64,000 bases of DNA from Tissierella praeacuta DSM 18095 (GTDB lineage Bacteria > Bacillota > Clostridia > Tissierellales > Tissierellaceae). A program made the position numbers and the translations under genes. The stretch is taken from the NCBI RefSeq assembly GCF_900128955.1, contig NZ_FQTY01000004.1:124001-188000 (forward strand), read 5' to 3'. Under the pieces are notes generated by a model. It had not been told where the DNA came from and did not search any database. It saw only the letters and a list, made by a program, of their open reading frames with translations. Positions 25,941 to 34,128 of this stretch are shown here, one piece after another; position 1 is the first letter of the stretch; every line of letters starts with the position of its first letter.

Positions 25941-26468
25941 TTAATCTAAATCTATAGTTGTATATTTCACTATACTATATACTAAACTAGGTACTAAAAT
26001 CAATTGAATTATAATACCAGGAATAGCAGTTGTAACTCCTCCTATGATAAAAAACATAGGATCCATCTTAACTTCAAAAAAAGCTGCTAATATAAATACT
26101 ACAAATCCTGCCATTATCCTTCCAGATATCATAGATACTATTAAAGAAATTACAGAAGGCATTTTTAACTTCCTATATAATATTGAAGTCACTAAACCAT
26201 AGATACCCAATTCAAAAATCATAATCACTGTCATTGGAAACAATGGAGGCATACCTGTAATTAAAGAATTAAGTATTGGTGTTAACATACCCAATATTAA
26301 TGCCAAATAAGGTGGTAATAGAAATCCTCCTATTAAAACTGGAATATGCATAGGTAAAAATACATTCCCAGGAATTCCTGTTGTATGAAATATAGTTGGT
26401 ACAATAATTCCTATTGCCAATAACACTCCAGCTATAACTAATTTTCTAGTATTGTTTTTTTCGTACAT
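25941..26468 (-). CDS. ECF transporter S component of unknown substrate
   Basis: 175-residue membrane protein with about six helices, of the ECF S-component family. Seen: [20 protein letters not shown] at the N-terminus, the [20 protein letters not shown] segment typical of the group, and an [20 protein letters not shown] loop. No ECF ATPases or T component lie near, so it uses a shared module. Its place between mtaD and DUF1893 suggests a purine-type or SAM-derived substrate, but that is inference only. Confidence 0.85.
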   Translation of the reverse strand: MYEKNNTRKLVIAGVLLAIGIIVPTIFHTTGIPGNVFLPMHIPVLIGGFLLPPYLALILGMLTPILNSLITGMPPLFPMTVIMIFELGIYGLVTSILYRKLKMPSVISLIVSMISGRIMAGFVVFILAAFFEVKMDPMFFIIGGVTTAIPGIIIQLILVPSLVYSIVKYTTIDLD

Positions 26469-26501
26469 ATAACCTCTTCCTTTCTGCAGATAGCAAAACT
26501 A

Positions 26502-26930
26502 TCAATTATTATTTATTGATATAAAAAATTCCTTTATTCTTTGTAATAGTACTATAGGATCCTTCGTATCTAAAGAAAGCTTTTCTATAGGACAATAATC
26601 AGTTTTATCTCTATTTTTAATATATGAACAAGATCTATCCATAGTATATGGAATTTTATATTCTTCTAGAATTGAAAGTCCACCTTCTGATATCAATTCG
26701 CCATATACTTCTTTGATTCCAATATAAGTACATAGAATAGCTGCACCCTTACCTATTACCCTATCAGCCAATGAAGCATCATATGACCTTGCTTTCATCT
26801 CAGTAGCCAAAATATACATAGGTTTAATACCTTTATCCTTTGATTTAAAAACTACTTCACCATTTTTTACGGCTACCAGTGCTAAATCTTCCTTTACTAA
26901 AAGTTCCTTTGCTATGTCTATATCCTTCAT
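26502..26930 (-). CDS. DUF1893 protein (TM1506-like, deaminase fold)
   Basis: 142-residue cytoplasmic protein of the DUF1893/TM1506 family, whose solved member has a cytidine-deaminase-like fold without proven activity. The family features are KDLA-type start (KELLVKEDLALVAVKNGEVV), GIKPMYILATEMKARSYDAS, and DRVIGKGAAILCTYIGIKEV with the Cys in the position near the deaminase active site. Three further Cys are near the end (DRSCSYIKNRDKTDYCPIE). It lies 33 bases upstream of the ECF S-component gene in the same direction, so deaminase-like, transporter and MtaD are probably one operon. Confidence 0.85.
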   Translation of the reverse strand: MKDIDIAKELLVKEDLALVAVKNGEVVFKSKDKGIKPMYILATEMKARSYDASLADRVIGKGAAILCTYIGIKEVYGELISEGGLSILEEYKIPYTMDRSCSYIKNRDKTDYCPIEKLSLDTKDPIVLLQRIKEFFISINNN

Positions 26931-26950
26931 ATCCTCACCCTTTCTGTTTT

Positions 26951-28318
26951 TTATTCAATAGTCAATGCATTATTCTCAAAAATATCCTTTTTCTTAAAAT
27001 ACCAATAGGAAAAGAATAGTCTAAAACACATATCCATTCCAATACCTATCCAAATCCATAATATATCTGCATTGAATATATACGCCATTATCATAACGAA
27101 CGGAACCCTAATAATCCAAAGTCCTATCCCTGCGTTTATCATAGGAACCTTTGCATAACCAGCCCCTCGCAAAGCTCCATTTAATACTCCTGATATGTTT
27201 TGAGGAAGTTGTGCAACTCCCATTACAAATAAATACATAGCTCCCATTCTAATAACTTCATCTTCTTTTACTAATAAGCTCATTATTTGTTTTGGAAATA
27301 CAATAAGTATAAATGTAGCAAATATGGTTACAATTATAGTATATTTTATTAGTTGTTTAAGATATTTTTTTCCAGTTTCTTTATCTCTACTGCCTAAGGC
27401 ATACCCTACAAATGTTGTTGCCGCAACCCCAAATCCTGTTGCTGGCATATATGATATAGACTCCGCTTGTAAGCCTAGTTGGTAGGCTGAATAAGCCAAT
27501 TCTCCATAGGTAAGAATTGCTCTTGTAATAAATATGGATGCTGCCTGCCAAAAAGATGTTTCAAAGGATGTTGGAAGTCCAAGTTTAAGAATAATTAAAG
27601 CTTCATCGGATTTAAATTTAAAATCTAATTTTTCCCCCATATTAGATATGATTCCATTTTTCCCAAATAGCATTACTATACCGAATATAGCTGAAACAAT
27701 ATATGCAATATTATAAGCATATCCTGCTCCTAGTAATCCTAAGGATTTAATACCTACTTTTCCAGTTACTAAAATAAATCCCGCAGCAATATTAACTATA
27801 TTTAATATACCAACAGCAATCATAGGAGTTCTTGCATTTCCCATTCCTTGAAGTATTCCAGAAACTAAGAGTATAATTGCTGCAAAAGGCAGTGACCAAG
27901 AAATTATTCTAAGATACAATGCTCCATTTGCAAGTAAATCTGGATTTGGATTAAATACTGTCAATAATGGTTCAGCAAACCAAAAAAGTAATTGTTGAAA
28001 TATAATAGCTATTCCTATGGACAAAGTAAAAGATTGTTCAGAAATAGATTTCAGTTTTTTATAATTACCTGCTCCATGGGATTGGGCTACTAAAACAGAA
28101 GTGCCTGTTGCTATTCCTTTAAATATACCCCACAATATTCTATAAAGAACTGTAGCTATACCTATGGCTCCAACAGCATATGCATCTATTCTGCCAACCA
28201 TTGCCATAAGTACAATTCCAGCAGTCATTTGTAAAACATTTTCCCCAGTAATAGGTAAAATCATAGATAATATTCTATTTCTAATTATCTTATTCTCTTG
28301 TAAAAGTCTTTCTTCCAT
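26951..28318 (-). CDS. MATE family efflux transporter
   Basis: 455-residue multidrug and toxin extrusion pump, about 12 membrane helices in two related halves. Typical segments are ILSMILPITGENVLQMTAGI at the start, VGRIDAYAVGAIGIATVLYR, and FWQAASIFITRAILTYGELA opening the second half. It exchanges sodium or protons for organic cations or similar compounds. It begins the minus-strand transcript (promoter at 28363-28391) and DUF1893 follows after 20 bases, so the pump may belong to the same operon as the salvage genes. Confidence 0.92.
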   Translation of the reverse strand: MEERLLQENKIIRNRILSMILPITGENVLQMTAGIVLMAMVGRIDAYAVGAIGIATVLYRILWGIFKGIATGTSVLVAQSHGAGNYKKLKSISEQSFTLSIGIAIIFQQLLFWFAEPLLTVFNPNPDLLANGALYLRIISWSLPFAAIILLVSGILQGMGNARTPMIAVGILNIVNIAAGFILVTGKVGIKSLGLLGAGYAYNIAYIVSAIFGIVMLFGKNGIISNMGEKLDFKFKSDEALIILKLGLPTSFETSFWQAASIFITRAILTYGELAYSAYQLGLQAESISYMPATGFGVAATTFVGYALGSRDKETGKKYLKQLIKYTIIVTIFATFILIVFPKQIMSLLVKEDEVIRMGAMYLFVMGVAQLPQNISGVLNGALRGAGYAKVPMINAGIGLWIIRVPFVMIMAYIFNADILWIWIGIGMDMCFRLFFSYWYFKKKDIFENNALTIE

Positions 28319-28362
28319 TCTATATCCCCTTATAGTTAAATTTTATAATGTCCAGCCTAATA

Positions 28363-28391
28363 ATTATAATATATTTCGATACTCTAAACAA
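28363..28391 (-). promoter_or_regulatory. Sigma-A promoter of the MATE gene
   Basis: Minus strand TTGTTT (28386-28391), 17-base spacer, TATAAT (28363-28368), 45 bases before the MATE start codon. Confidence 0.55.
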
Positions 28392-28479
28392 CCCAATATT
28401 TGTATTTAAAACCATACTAATACTATATCATGGGAATTGTAAATAATAAATATAATTTGCTTTTAATCCATAAAAAACA

Positions 28480-28532
28480 AAAAGTAAATGATAACAATTA
28501 TCATTTACTTTTCGTTTTTCCTATGCTATACT
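28480..28532 (+). promoter_or_regulatory. rpsD promoter with Fur/Zur-like palindrome over the -35
   Basis: TTTACT (28504-28509), 17-base spacer, TATACT (28527-28532). A 15-3-15 palindrome (28480-28512) covers the -35. Its core, TGATAACAATTATCA at 28489-28503, matches the 7-1-7 Fur-family box TGATAATNATTATCA with one mismatch. It lies between divergent genes, so it is not the terminator of either. Regulation by a Fur-family protein (Zur or Fur) is inferred. An attenuator reading is possible because T-rich sequence follows. Confidence 0.5.
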
Positions 28533-28541
28533 ATTATTGGC

Positions 28542-28577
28542 TCAAAATTATCGCGGCAAATAATTTTGATGGAGTGA
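28542..28577 (+). promoter_or_regulatory. Leader hairpin before rpsD ribosome site
   Basis: TCAAAATTA (28542-28550) pairs with TAATTTTGA (28561-28569) around the loop TCGCGGCAAA, directly before GGAGTGA. It is placed to control translation, perhaps by S4 itself as known for rpsD leaders, although it does not obviously match the larger known S4 leader structure. Confidence 0.35.
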
Positions 28578-28583
28578 TAAATA

Positions 28584-29183
28584 TTGGCAAAAATGATGGA
28601 ACCTAGATTTAAACAATCTAGAAGATTAGGTTTAAATGTTTGTGGACATCCTAAGGCAATGAATAGAGCCACTAAAGGAACATCTAGAGCAGATAAAAAA
28701 CTTACTGAATATGGAATACAGTTATTAGAAAAGCAACGACTTAGAGCATATTATGGTGTAATGGAAAAGCAATTTGCAAAATATGTTAGACAAGCAAAAA
28801 AATCCCAAAATCAAACGGGTCATGTACTTGTAAAAATCTTAGAAACAAGATTAGATAATTTAGTATATAGATTAGGTTTTGCTTCTTCCATTAGACAGGC
28901 TAGACAGATGGTAGTTCATGGACATATTCTTGTAAACGGGAAAAAGATAGATATACCTTCCTATATGGTACAAATAGGTGATACTATTGAATTAAAAGAA
29001 AAATCTAAAGACATTGAACTTTTCAAAGAAAACTTTAATAATTTCTTTTTGAATCAATATCCTTATTTAGAAAAAAATGAAAATAAAATGTCTGGCACCT
29101 TAATTAAATATCCAGAAAGAAATGAAATTCCTATAGAAATAGATGATCAGTTAGTTGTGGAATATTATTCAAGACTAATATAA
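28584..29183 (+). CDS. rpsD: 30S ribosomal protein S4, zinc-ligand-free type, stand-alone gene
   Basis: 199-residue primary 16S rRNA-binding protein. The N-terminal arm ([20 protein letters not shown]) has one Cys and lacks the Cys cluster of zinc-binding S4. The S4 RNA-binding domain spans about 90-155 ([35 protein letters not shown]) and the end is [20 protein letters not shown]. The start is TTG with GGAGTGA upstream. It is alone here, outside the usual rpsM-rpsK-rpsD-rpoA block, so it may be a second copy; the Fur/Zur-like site upstream would fit a zinc-sparing paralog. It could instead be the only S4. Confidence 0.95.
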   Translation: MAKMMEPRFKQSRRLGLNVCGHPKAMNRATKGTSRADKKLTEYGIQLLEKQRLRAYYGVMEKQFAKYVRQAKKSQNQTGHVLVKILETRLDNLVYRLGFASSIRQARQMVVHGHILVNGKKIDIPSYMVQIGDTIELKEKSKDIELFKENFNNFFLNQYPYLEKNENKMSGTLIKYPERNEIPIEIDDQLVVEYYSRLI

Positions 29184-29200
29184 TATTAGAAACTAATGTA

Positions 29201-29232
29201 AAAAGCTCTCACATGAGAGCTTTTTCTTTTTC
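29201..29232 (+). terminator. Terminator of rpsD
   Basis: AAAAGCTCTC (29201-29210), 4-base loop, complement at 29215-29224, then TTTCTTTTTCTC. It follows the stop codon by 17 bases. Confidence 0.9.
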
Positions 29233-29319
29233 TCTTTAAACTATAAATAATTTATTAAATCTAAGAAAAATTATAACTATATTTATTGGAATAGACAAAA
29301 TCCTCTACATTTCTTTACT

Positions 29320-30993
29320 TTACTCAATGGTTTCAAACTGTTTAGTTATGATTTTTTTCAAAACTTGAAACAATATTATAGTTGATATGCCAAATACTAA
29401 AGTCAATAATCCATAAATAAGATTTATATCTACCTTATCTATTATTTGAATCACAAAAAATACTAATCCACCTGCATATAAAGTCCCTACACCCATTCCC
29501 ATTAATACATTTAAATTCTGCTTCATTGCCTTCTGTGGATTATCCCAGTCTAACATTGGTCTTAGTATATCTATTATCATTCCAAGCTGGGTCATGGGAA
29601 TGCTACCTAAAAGACCTAGAAATATTATCAATATAATACTTAAAATATCCAATTTTACTATAAAAGTTAAACTTATTAATAAAGCGATTATACCTAATAC
29701 TTGAATAGCTAGGGATGATAATACCCTGCCTATTATCTGATCCTCTACTTTTATAGGTAAAGTCCTTTGTATCCAAAAACATTTACCTTCCCTAGAAAAA
29801 GTTGTAGCTCCTATACTATTTAACATACCTAAGGCTACAATAAAACCTATACTTGCTAGAGTAATTAGTCCTGAATTAGCTCCTAGCATATCTATTACTT
29901 GAGACAATGATTCATCTCCACCTGCTATAGTTGACATTGCTAATATTAATGGAAATATAATTACTCCACCTACTGCATTTAATAGATATACGGGGGTCTT
30001 AAAAAGCATTATAATTTCCTTCTTAGCTAATGCTAAATATGGTTTAGTTTCTTTAGATAAATCTTTTACAGATATTTTTTTTCCCTTTCCCTTAGATGCA
30101 GATACTTCAATATTTCCTATTAACCCATCAAAAAATAAACTTTCTGATAAAAGTATCATAATAAGGAAAGAAATAATACTTACTACTATAAAAGATAGCA
30201 AATTAACCAATCCCAATATATTAGAATTATTTGATAAAGCCAATGCTCCCCATTTAGAAGGTGGAAAACTTGCTCCTAACTTCTTTACTAAAAAATTAGA
30301 GTCATTTATTAAATTTATAATAAATCCTTCCCCTTGAATTATAGCCTTTTGTGTTATGGTTTGAATTTTAACTTGAACATATATCATTGCCATAAGAAAA
30401 AATACTGCACTAATTGTTCTAATTAAATCTTTCTTTCTTCCTATATTCGTATATTTCATAAAGAGCATTATAAAAATAGATGATAATACTAAGGGTATAA
30501 CAGGAAGCATAGCCACTAATAGTAATGAATAAAGCCAGTAAATAAGACCTTCTCCATTTTTCATTCCATAAATAAAGATAAATGGCAATATTATAGGTAA
30601 AGAAGTTAAATATTCACTAAGCATAAGAGTTACAAATTTTGAACCTAAAATATAGGACGGTTTAATGGGCAATGGTACTAGATTGGCTAAATCATTAGAA
30701 AAATAATATTTACTCATTACATAAAGCAGTCCAAATAGAAATATCATTATTTGTGAAACCAAAAATCCTGAAAGTAAAAACATAGACTTCTGTCCTATTT
30801 GATTATAGATATCATATATTTCATTTAAAGATTTTATAATCAGAAAATAAGTTGGTAAAAGAGATAACATAGCTAATCCAAAGACTATTAACTGCCATCT
30901 ATTTTTCTTAATCTTAAATCTATATGCTATGGAGGATAAACCAAATGTAGTATTAAAATCGGTTTTGATTAATGAAATTATTTTACTCATCAT
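29320..30993 (-). CDS. ABC exporter permease, large ABC-2-like
   Basis: 557-residue membrane subunit of a putative exporter, with about twelve hydrophobic helices in two halves. The two halves are joined by a cytoplasmic region near residues 290-320 (GNIEVSASKGKGKKISVKDL). The C-terminal half starts PYLALAKKEIIMLFKTPVYL, the usual pre-helix of ABC-2 exporters, and contains GATTFSREGKCFWIQRTLPI. The substrate is unknown. The start overlaps the ATPase gene by 4 bases, so the two are translationally coupled. Confidence 0.85.
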   Translation of the reverse strand: MMSKIISLIKTDFNTTFGLSSIAYRFKIKKNRWQLIVFGLAMLSLLPTYFLIIKSLNEIYDIYNQIGQKSMFLLSGFLVSQIMIFLFGLLYVMSKYYFSNDLANLVPLPIKPSYILGSKFVTLMLSEYLTSLPIILPFIFIYGMKNGEGLIYWLYSLLLVAMLPVIPLVLSSIFIMLFMKYTNIGRKKDLIRTISAVFFLMAMIYVQVKIQTITQKAIIQGEGFIINLINDSNFLVKKLGASFPPSKWGALALSNNSNILGLVNLLSFIVVSIISFLIMILLSESLFFDGLIGNIEVSASKGKGKKISVKDLSKETKPYLALAKKEIIMLFKTPVYLLNAVGGVIIFPLILAMSTIAGGDESLSQVIDMLGANSGLITLASIGFIVALGMLNSIGATTFSREGKCFWIQRTLPIKVEDQIIGRVLSSLAIQVLGIIALLISLTFIVKLDILSIILIIFLGLLGSIPMTQLGMIIDILRPMLDWDNPQKAMKQNLNVLMGMGVGTLYAGGLVFFVIQIIDKVDINLIYGLLTLVFGISTIILFQVLKKIITKQFETIE

Positions 30994-31712
30994 TCAGTCA
31001 ACTCCAAGAATATATTTTCTAAGGATTGTCTTTCCGTAGCATGAGCCCTTAATTCTTCCATTGTTCCAATGGCTACAATTTTACCCTTATTTATTATTGC
31101 AATTCTATGGCAAAGTTTTTCTGCCACCTCTAATACATGAGTGGAGAAAAACACAGTTTTTCCTTCCTCACACATTTTTCTCATAATTTCCTTGAGATTG
31201 AAAGCTGATTTTGGGTCTAGTCCCACCATAGGTTCGTCTAGAATAAATAATTGGGGGTCATTTAATAAAGCTGAGGTAAGAACTATTTTTTGTTTCATAC
31301 CGTGAGAATAACTAGCTATTATATCCCCTATAACATCTTTTATATTAAATATTTCCAGGAAATAATTCATCCTCTCTTCTCTTTTATCTTTAGGAATTCC
31401 ATACATGTCAGCTATAAAATTTAGATACTCAATACCTTTTAATCTATCGTAAATTTCAGGATTATCTGGTACATAGCTAATCATAGACTTAGCTATAAGT
31501 GGTTCTTTCCAAGCATCTACTGTGCCTACTTTTACCCTGCCACTGTCTGGTTTAAGCAATCCTACTATCATCTTTATGGTAGTAGTCTTACCTGCTCCAT
31601 TAGGTCCTAGAAATCCAAATATTTCCCCAGGCTTAATATCTAAATTAATATTATCTACTGCTTTTACCAAACCCTTATTATAAGATTTAGAAACACCTTC
31701 AAGTTTTAACAA
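30990..31712 (-). CDS. ABC exporter ATP-binding protein
   Basis: 240-residue single-domain ATPase. Walker A is GPNGAGKTTT near residue 35, the Q loop SYVPDNPEIYDRL near 79-91, the signature SYSHGMKQKIVLTSALLND (a variant of LSGGQ) near 130, Walker B LFILDEPMVGLDPKS and switch His in FFSTHVLE. It powers the permease encoded next. The start is TTG with GGAGGAA upstream. A palindrome at 31763-31781 could be its operator. Confidence 0.92.
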   Translation of the reverse strand: MLKLEGVSKSYNKGLVKAVDNINLDIKPGEIFGFLGPNGAGKTTTIKMIVGLLKPDSGRVKVGTVDAWKEPLIAKSMISYVPDNPEIYDRLKGIEYLNFIADMYGIPKDKREERMNYFLEIFNIKDVIGDIIASYSHGMKQKIVLTSALLNDPQLFILDEPMVGLDPKSAFNLKEIMRKMCEEGKTVFFSTHVLEVAEKLCHRIAIINKGKIVAIGTMEELRAHATERQSLENIFLELTE

Positions 31713-31762
31713 ACTTCATTCCTCCTTGTCTATGTATTATACAGCCATTTCATTATATTAAC

Positions 31763-31781
31763 TGTAATTTATGAAATTACA
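31763..31781. promoter_or_regulatory. Palindromic operator candidate upstream of the ABC exporter
   Basis: TGTAATTTATGAAATTACA, an 8-3-8 perfect palindrome about 51 bases upstream of the ATPase start, in the region where the promoter must lie. The GntR/YtrA-type regulators that control such ABC pairs use sites of this size, but no regulator gene is adjacent. The rest of the 31713-32049 gap is AT-rich, with one inverted repeat (ATAACCACTTT at 31891-31901 with 31920-31930) that may end the transcript of 32050-33611. Confidence 0.35.
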
Positions 31782-32049
31782 ATATCCTTTTTTAATCCCT
31801 TTTATTTTTTAAACATCTACTCATTAATATTAATAAAATTATAATAATTATCTAAATATAACTTTTTATTATTTCTCCTTTATATAGAAGATAACCACTT
31901 TCTTAAATTATAATCTATAAAAGTGGTTATTGAAACTATTATATATTTAATTATTTATACCGTTTTGACACTCTAGCATATATTAACATCATTATACTCC
32001 AGTAAGAGTTCATGAAATTGATTATTGAGTATGATATTATTTCTATATT

Positions 32050-32598
32050 TTACTGATATAATATACTTATCTCTTTAGACCACATATCTATATCTTTATC
32101 AAAGTTAGTAATAATATTATCCAAAATATTGTTACTTTGTTTATAATATTCCTGAATAATGCGTAAATCTTTAACGGAGTTTTCATCTAATTTTATAAAA
32201 TCTGTATCTAAACTGAATTCTTTTTTAATTTCTCTATAAATATCTCGTGTATCTTTCCATATAACCCGTTGATTTCCTTGTCTTATATTGTTTCCATACT
32301 TTTCAGATTTAATAATATCTATTTTCTCAATGATTTCAGTTAACAATACATTGATTTCTTCATGGTTAAAAATCAATCTCTTCAAATCTTCAGAACTTAA
32401 TTCTTTATTGTCAATATCTTGTAATAATAACATATTGTTATTATCTATCAAAGATTTAAGTTCAGTAATATCTAATTTTATAGTTTGCTTTATATATTCG
32501 TAAATCCTAGAGTTAGTTCTATAAACATTATAGTAATTATAAAGCAAAATAAAACAAACGCCTATTATAATCAACACAATAGGTTTTCTTTTTAACAT
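32050..32598 (-). CDS. Unknown membrane-anchored protein A
   Basis: Not recognised. 182 residues: a basic start, one membrane helix at about residues 6-24 (PIVLIIIGVCFILLYNYYN), then a largely helical, charged region without obvious domain that likely lies outside the cell. Segments such as LLTEIIEKIDIIKSEKYG and the tail NNILDNIITNFDKDIDMWSK look like coiled coil or helical bundle. There are no Cys. Third gene of a minus-strand series of small membrane-anchored proteins (with 32652 and 33267) after a 53-base gap. Codon use resembles its neighbours. Confidence 0.7.
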   Translation of the reverse strand: MLKRKPIVLIIIGVCFILLYNYYNVYRTNSRIYEYIKQTIKLDITELKSLIDNNNMLLLQDIDNKELSSEDLKRLIFNHEEINVLLTEIIEKIDIIKSEKYGNNIRQGNQRVIWKDTRDIYREIKKEFSLDTDFIKLDENSVKDLRIIQEYYKQSNNILDNIITNFDKDIDMWSKEISILYQ

Positions 32599-32651
32599 AT
32601 TTAACCACCTTCTAAATCTTTGATAATTATGGAAATATTAACATGATTTTT

Positions 32652-33197
32652 TTATTCAATAACAATACCTTTATGCAACTTTTGTATTAATTTGTTCGAT
32701 ATAGTAACTGCCCCACACCTAGTGTTGCATGGTGCAGAAATTAGCCAGCCATCATTGTAACTAAAGTGTTTACCTCCATCTTGTTTTGATTCAAATATAG
32801 TTATGCTCATTTCTTCCATCATATCACTTATAAAAAGATTACCTGTTAAACCATTGATTTCTATACTACTCATATTATATTTATTAAAAGCATATTCATT
32901 GCGTTCTCTTCCACTACCATAGCATAGTTCTCCATCTACTATAATATCCCCTTTAAAAATATAATCCTTTGAACCATGCTCTTTTCTATATACACCTTTA
33001 ACAACAATTTTAATAGGTATTTCCGAGTTTATATTATTTGACTGGTATTTTATTGCATCATATGTATAGTTTATATGGTATTTATAATTGTATTTGTAAA
33101 TCCATACTATTGTTATGATTGCTAAGATAGCAATAACTATATATTTTTTTATATTGTTAAATATACAATTAAAACTTCTTTCCATATTTTTTGCCAT
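32652..33197 (-). CDS. Unknown membrane-anchored protein B
   Basis: Not recognised. 181 residues with a cytoplasmic stretch of about 18 residues, a helix at about 19-36 (YIVIAILAIITIVWIYKY) and an extracellular beta-rich domain. The domain has IKIVVKGVYRKEHGSKDYIF, GDIIVDGELCYGSGRE, and a conserved-looking DGGKHFSYNDGWLISAPCNT; three Cys outside the membrane could form a disulfide. The shape suggests a ligand-binding or signalling ectodomain. Second gene of the three-gene set. Confidence 0.7.
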   Translation of the reverse strand: MAKNMERSFNCIFNNIKKYIVIAILAIITIVWIYKYNYKYHINYTYDAIKYQSNNINSEIPIKIVVKGVYRKEHGSKDYIFKGDIIVDGELCYGSGRERNEYAFNKYNMSSIEINGLTGNLFISDMMEEMSITIFESKQDGGKHFSYNDGWLISAPCNTRCGAVTISNKLIQKLHKGIVIE

Positions 33198-33266
33198 CCT
33201 TTTCTCTCAATAATTAAAATAATCTATGATAAATAATGACTCTTCTCAGTAAGAGCCATTAGATAA

Positions 33267-33611
33267 TTATTTTGTTAAATCTAAATTATCACAGTTAGAG
33301 TTTCTGTCTGAAACGGAAATTATTAGTTTATCTAAATCTATCGAATCTTTATTTTCTATATTTTGCAAATCTAATTTTCCATTTTTCATTAATTCTTCAA
33401 CTTTTTCTTGTAAAATTTTATTAATTTCTTCATCACTAAGGTCTCCAAATATTTCTTCTTTATCTTTTTCACTATATCCAACAGTTACAACTCTTTTTAC
33501 ATTAGGCTCCATTTTCATCTCGTCTTTTACAATGAAATTACTTCCCCAAATTGAAATCGAAGTAAAAATCATTATTAGTAATACTCCAAAAACAATAAAC
33601 GACTTTTTCAT
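33267..33611 (-). CDS. Unknown membrane-anchored or secreted protein C
   Basis: Not recognised. 114 residues starting MKKSFIVFGVLLIMIFTSIS, a signal anchor or cleavable signal of about 24 residues. The rest is acidic and helical: YSEKDKEEIFGDLSDEEINK with ILQEKVEELMKNGKLDLQNI, ending in a short Asp/Asn-rich tail. It is the first gene after a promoter (33664-33692) with AGGAGGAAA before its ATG. Its order and direction suggest co-expression with the two downstream genes. Confidence 0.7.
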   Translation of the reverse strand: MKKSFIVFGVLLIMIFTSISIWGSNFIVKDEMKMEPNVKRVVTVGYSEKDKEEIFGDLSDEEINKILQEKVEELMKNGKLDLQNIENKDSIDLDKLIISVSDRNSNCDNLDLTK

Positions 33612-33663
33612 AAATCATTTCCTCCTTACTTAAAAAATAAAAAACCGTCATTAACTTAACATA

Positions 33664-33692
33664 ACTATATCACGATAAATTATTAAATTCAA
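33664..33692 (-). promoter_or_regulatory. Sigma-A promoter of the three-gene unknown cluster
   Basis: Minus strand TTGAAT (33687-33692), 17-base spacer, TATAGT (33664-33669), 53 bases before the start codon at 33611. A short inverted repeat, ATTAAGAT with ATCTTAAT near 33735-33756, lies just upstream. The remaining 33757-34064 stretch is AT-rich and I see no gene in it. Confidence 0.6.
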
Positions 33693-34064
33693 TTATATAT
33701 CTTTTTTCCATATTTATTTGAATCTATATTCATTAAGATAATTTCATCTTAATTTATCCTTATAATTATATAACGAAATTAGAAGTCATTTTGTGACACT
33801 TTATTTATACATTTATATTACATTTCCATAAGCATTGACTTTATAAATATATTTTTATTTAACAAAATACCATTAGAGACGAATAAATATTATTGCAAAT
33901 GTCAAAATGAAAATTTTAGATTAAATATATTACTATTTGTCTAAGCTTATTAGCACTATAGCATAAGTGTTATATCGAAGTTTGTTGAACTTTAAAATAT
34001 ATATATTAAGTTTTTGCAATATATTTATAATAGCAAATCCATCAATATATCCAAACTCTTATAG

Positions 34065-34118
34065 TATAAAAATGCACCTCAAAAGTTAAATTTATCGTCT
34101 AACCTTTGAGGTGCATTT
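34065..34118 (-). terminator. Terminator after uvrA
   Basis: Arms 34070-34088 and 34100-34118 (AAATGCACCTCAAA core, one mismatch) around an 11-base loop, followed on the minus strand by TTTTATAC. It lies 11 bases after the uvrA stop codon. Confidence 0.88.
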
Positions 34119-34128
34119 CATTTAAATC

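Noticed and set aside
29089-29102. TCTGGCACC inside rpsD resembling the GGTGCC/GGCACC repeat
   Set aside because: The translated segment ([15 protein letters not shown]) aligns with ordinary S4 C-termini and has no inverted partner, so it is chance similarity.
31891-31930. Inverted repeat ATAACCACTTT as a definite terminator
   Set aside because: The loop is 18 bases and neither side has a good T run, so it is only mentioned as a possible transcript end.
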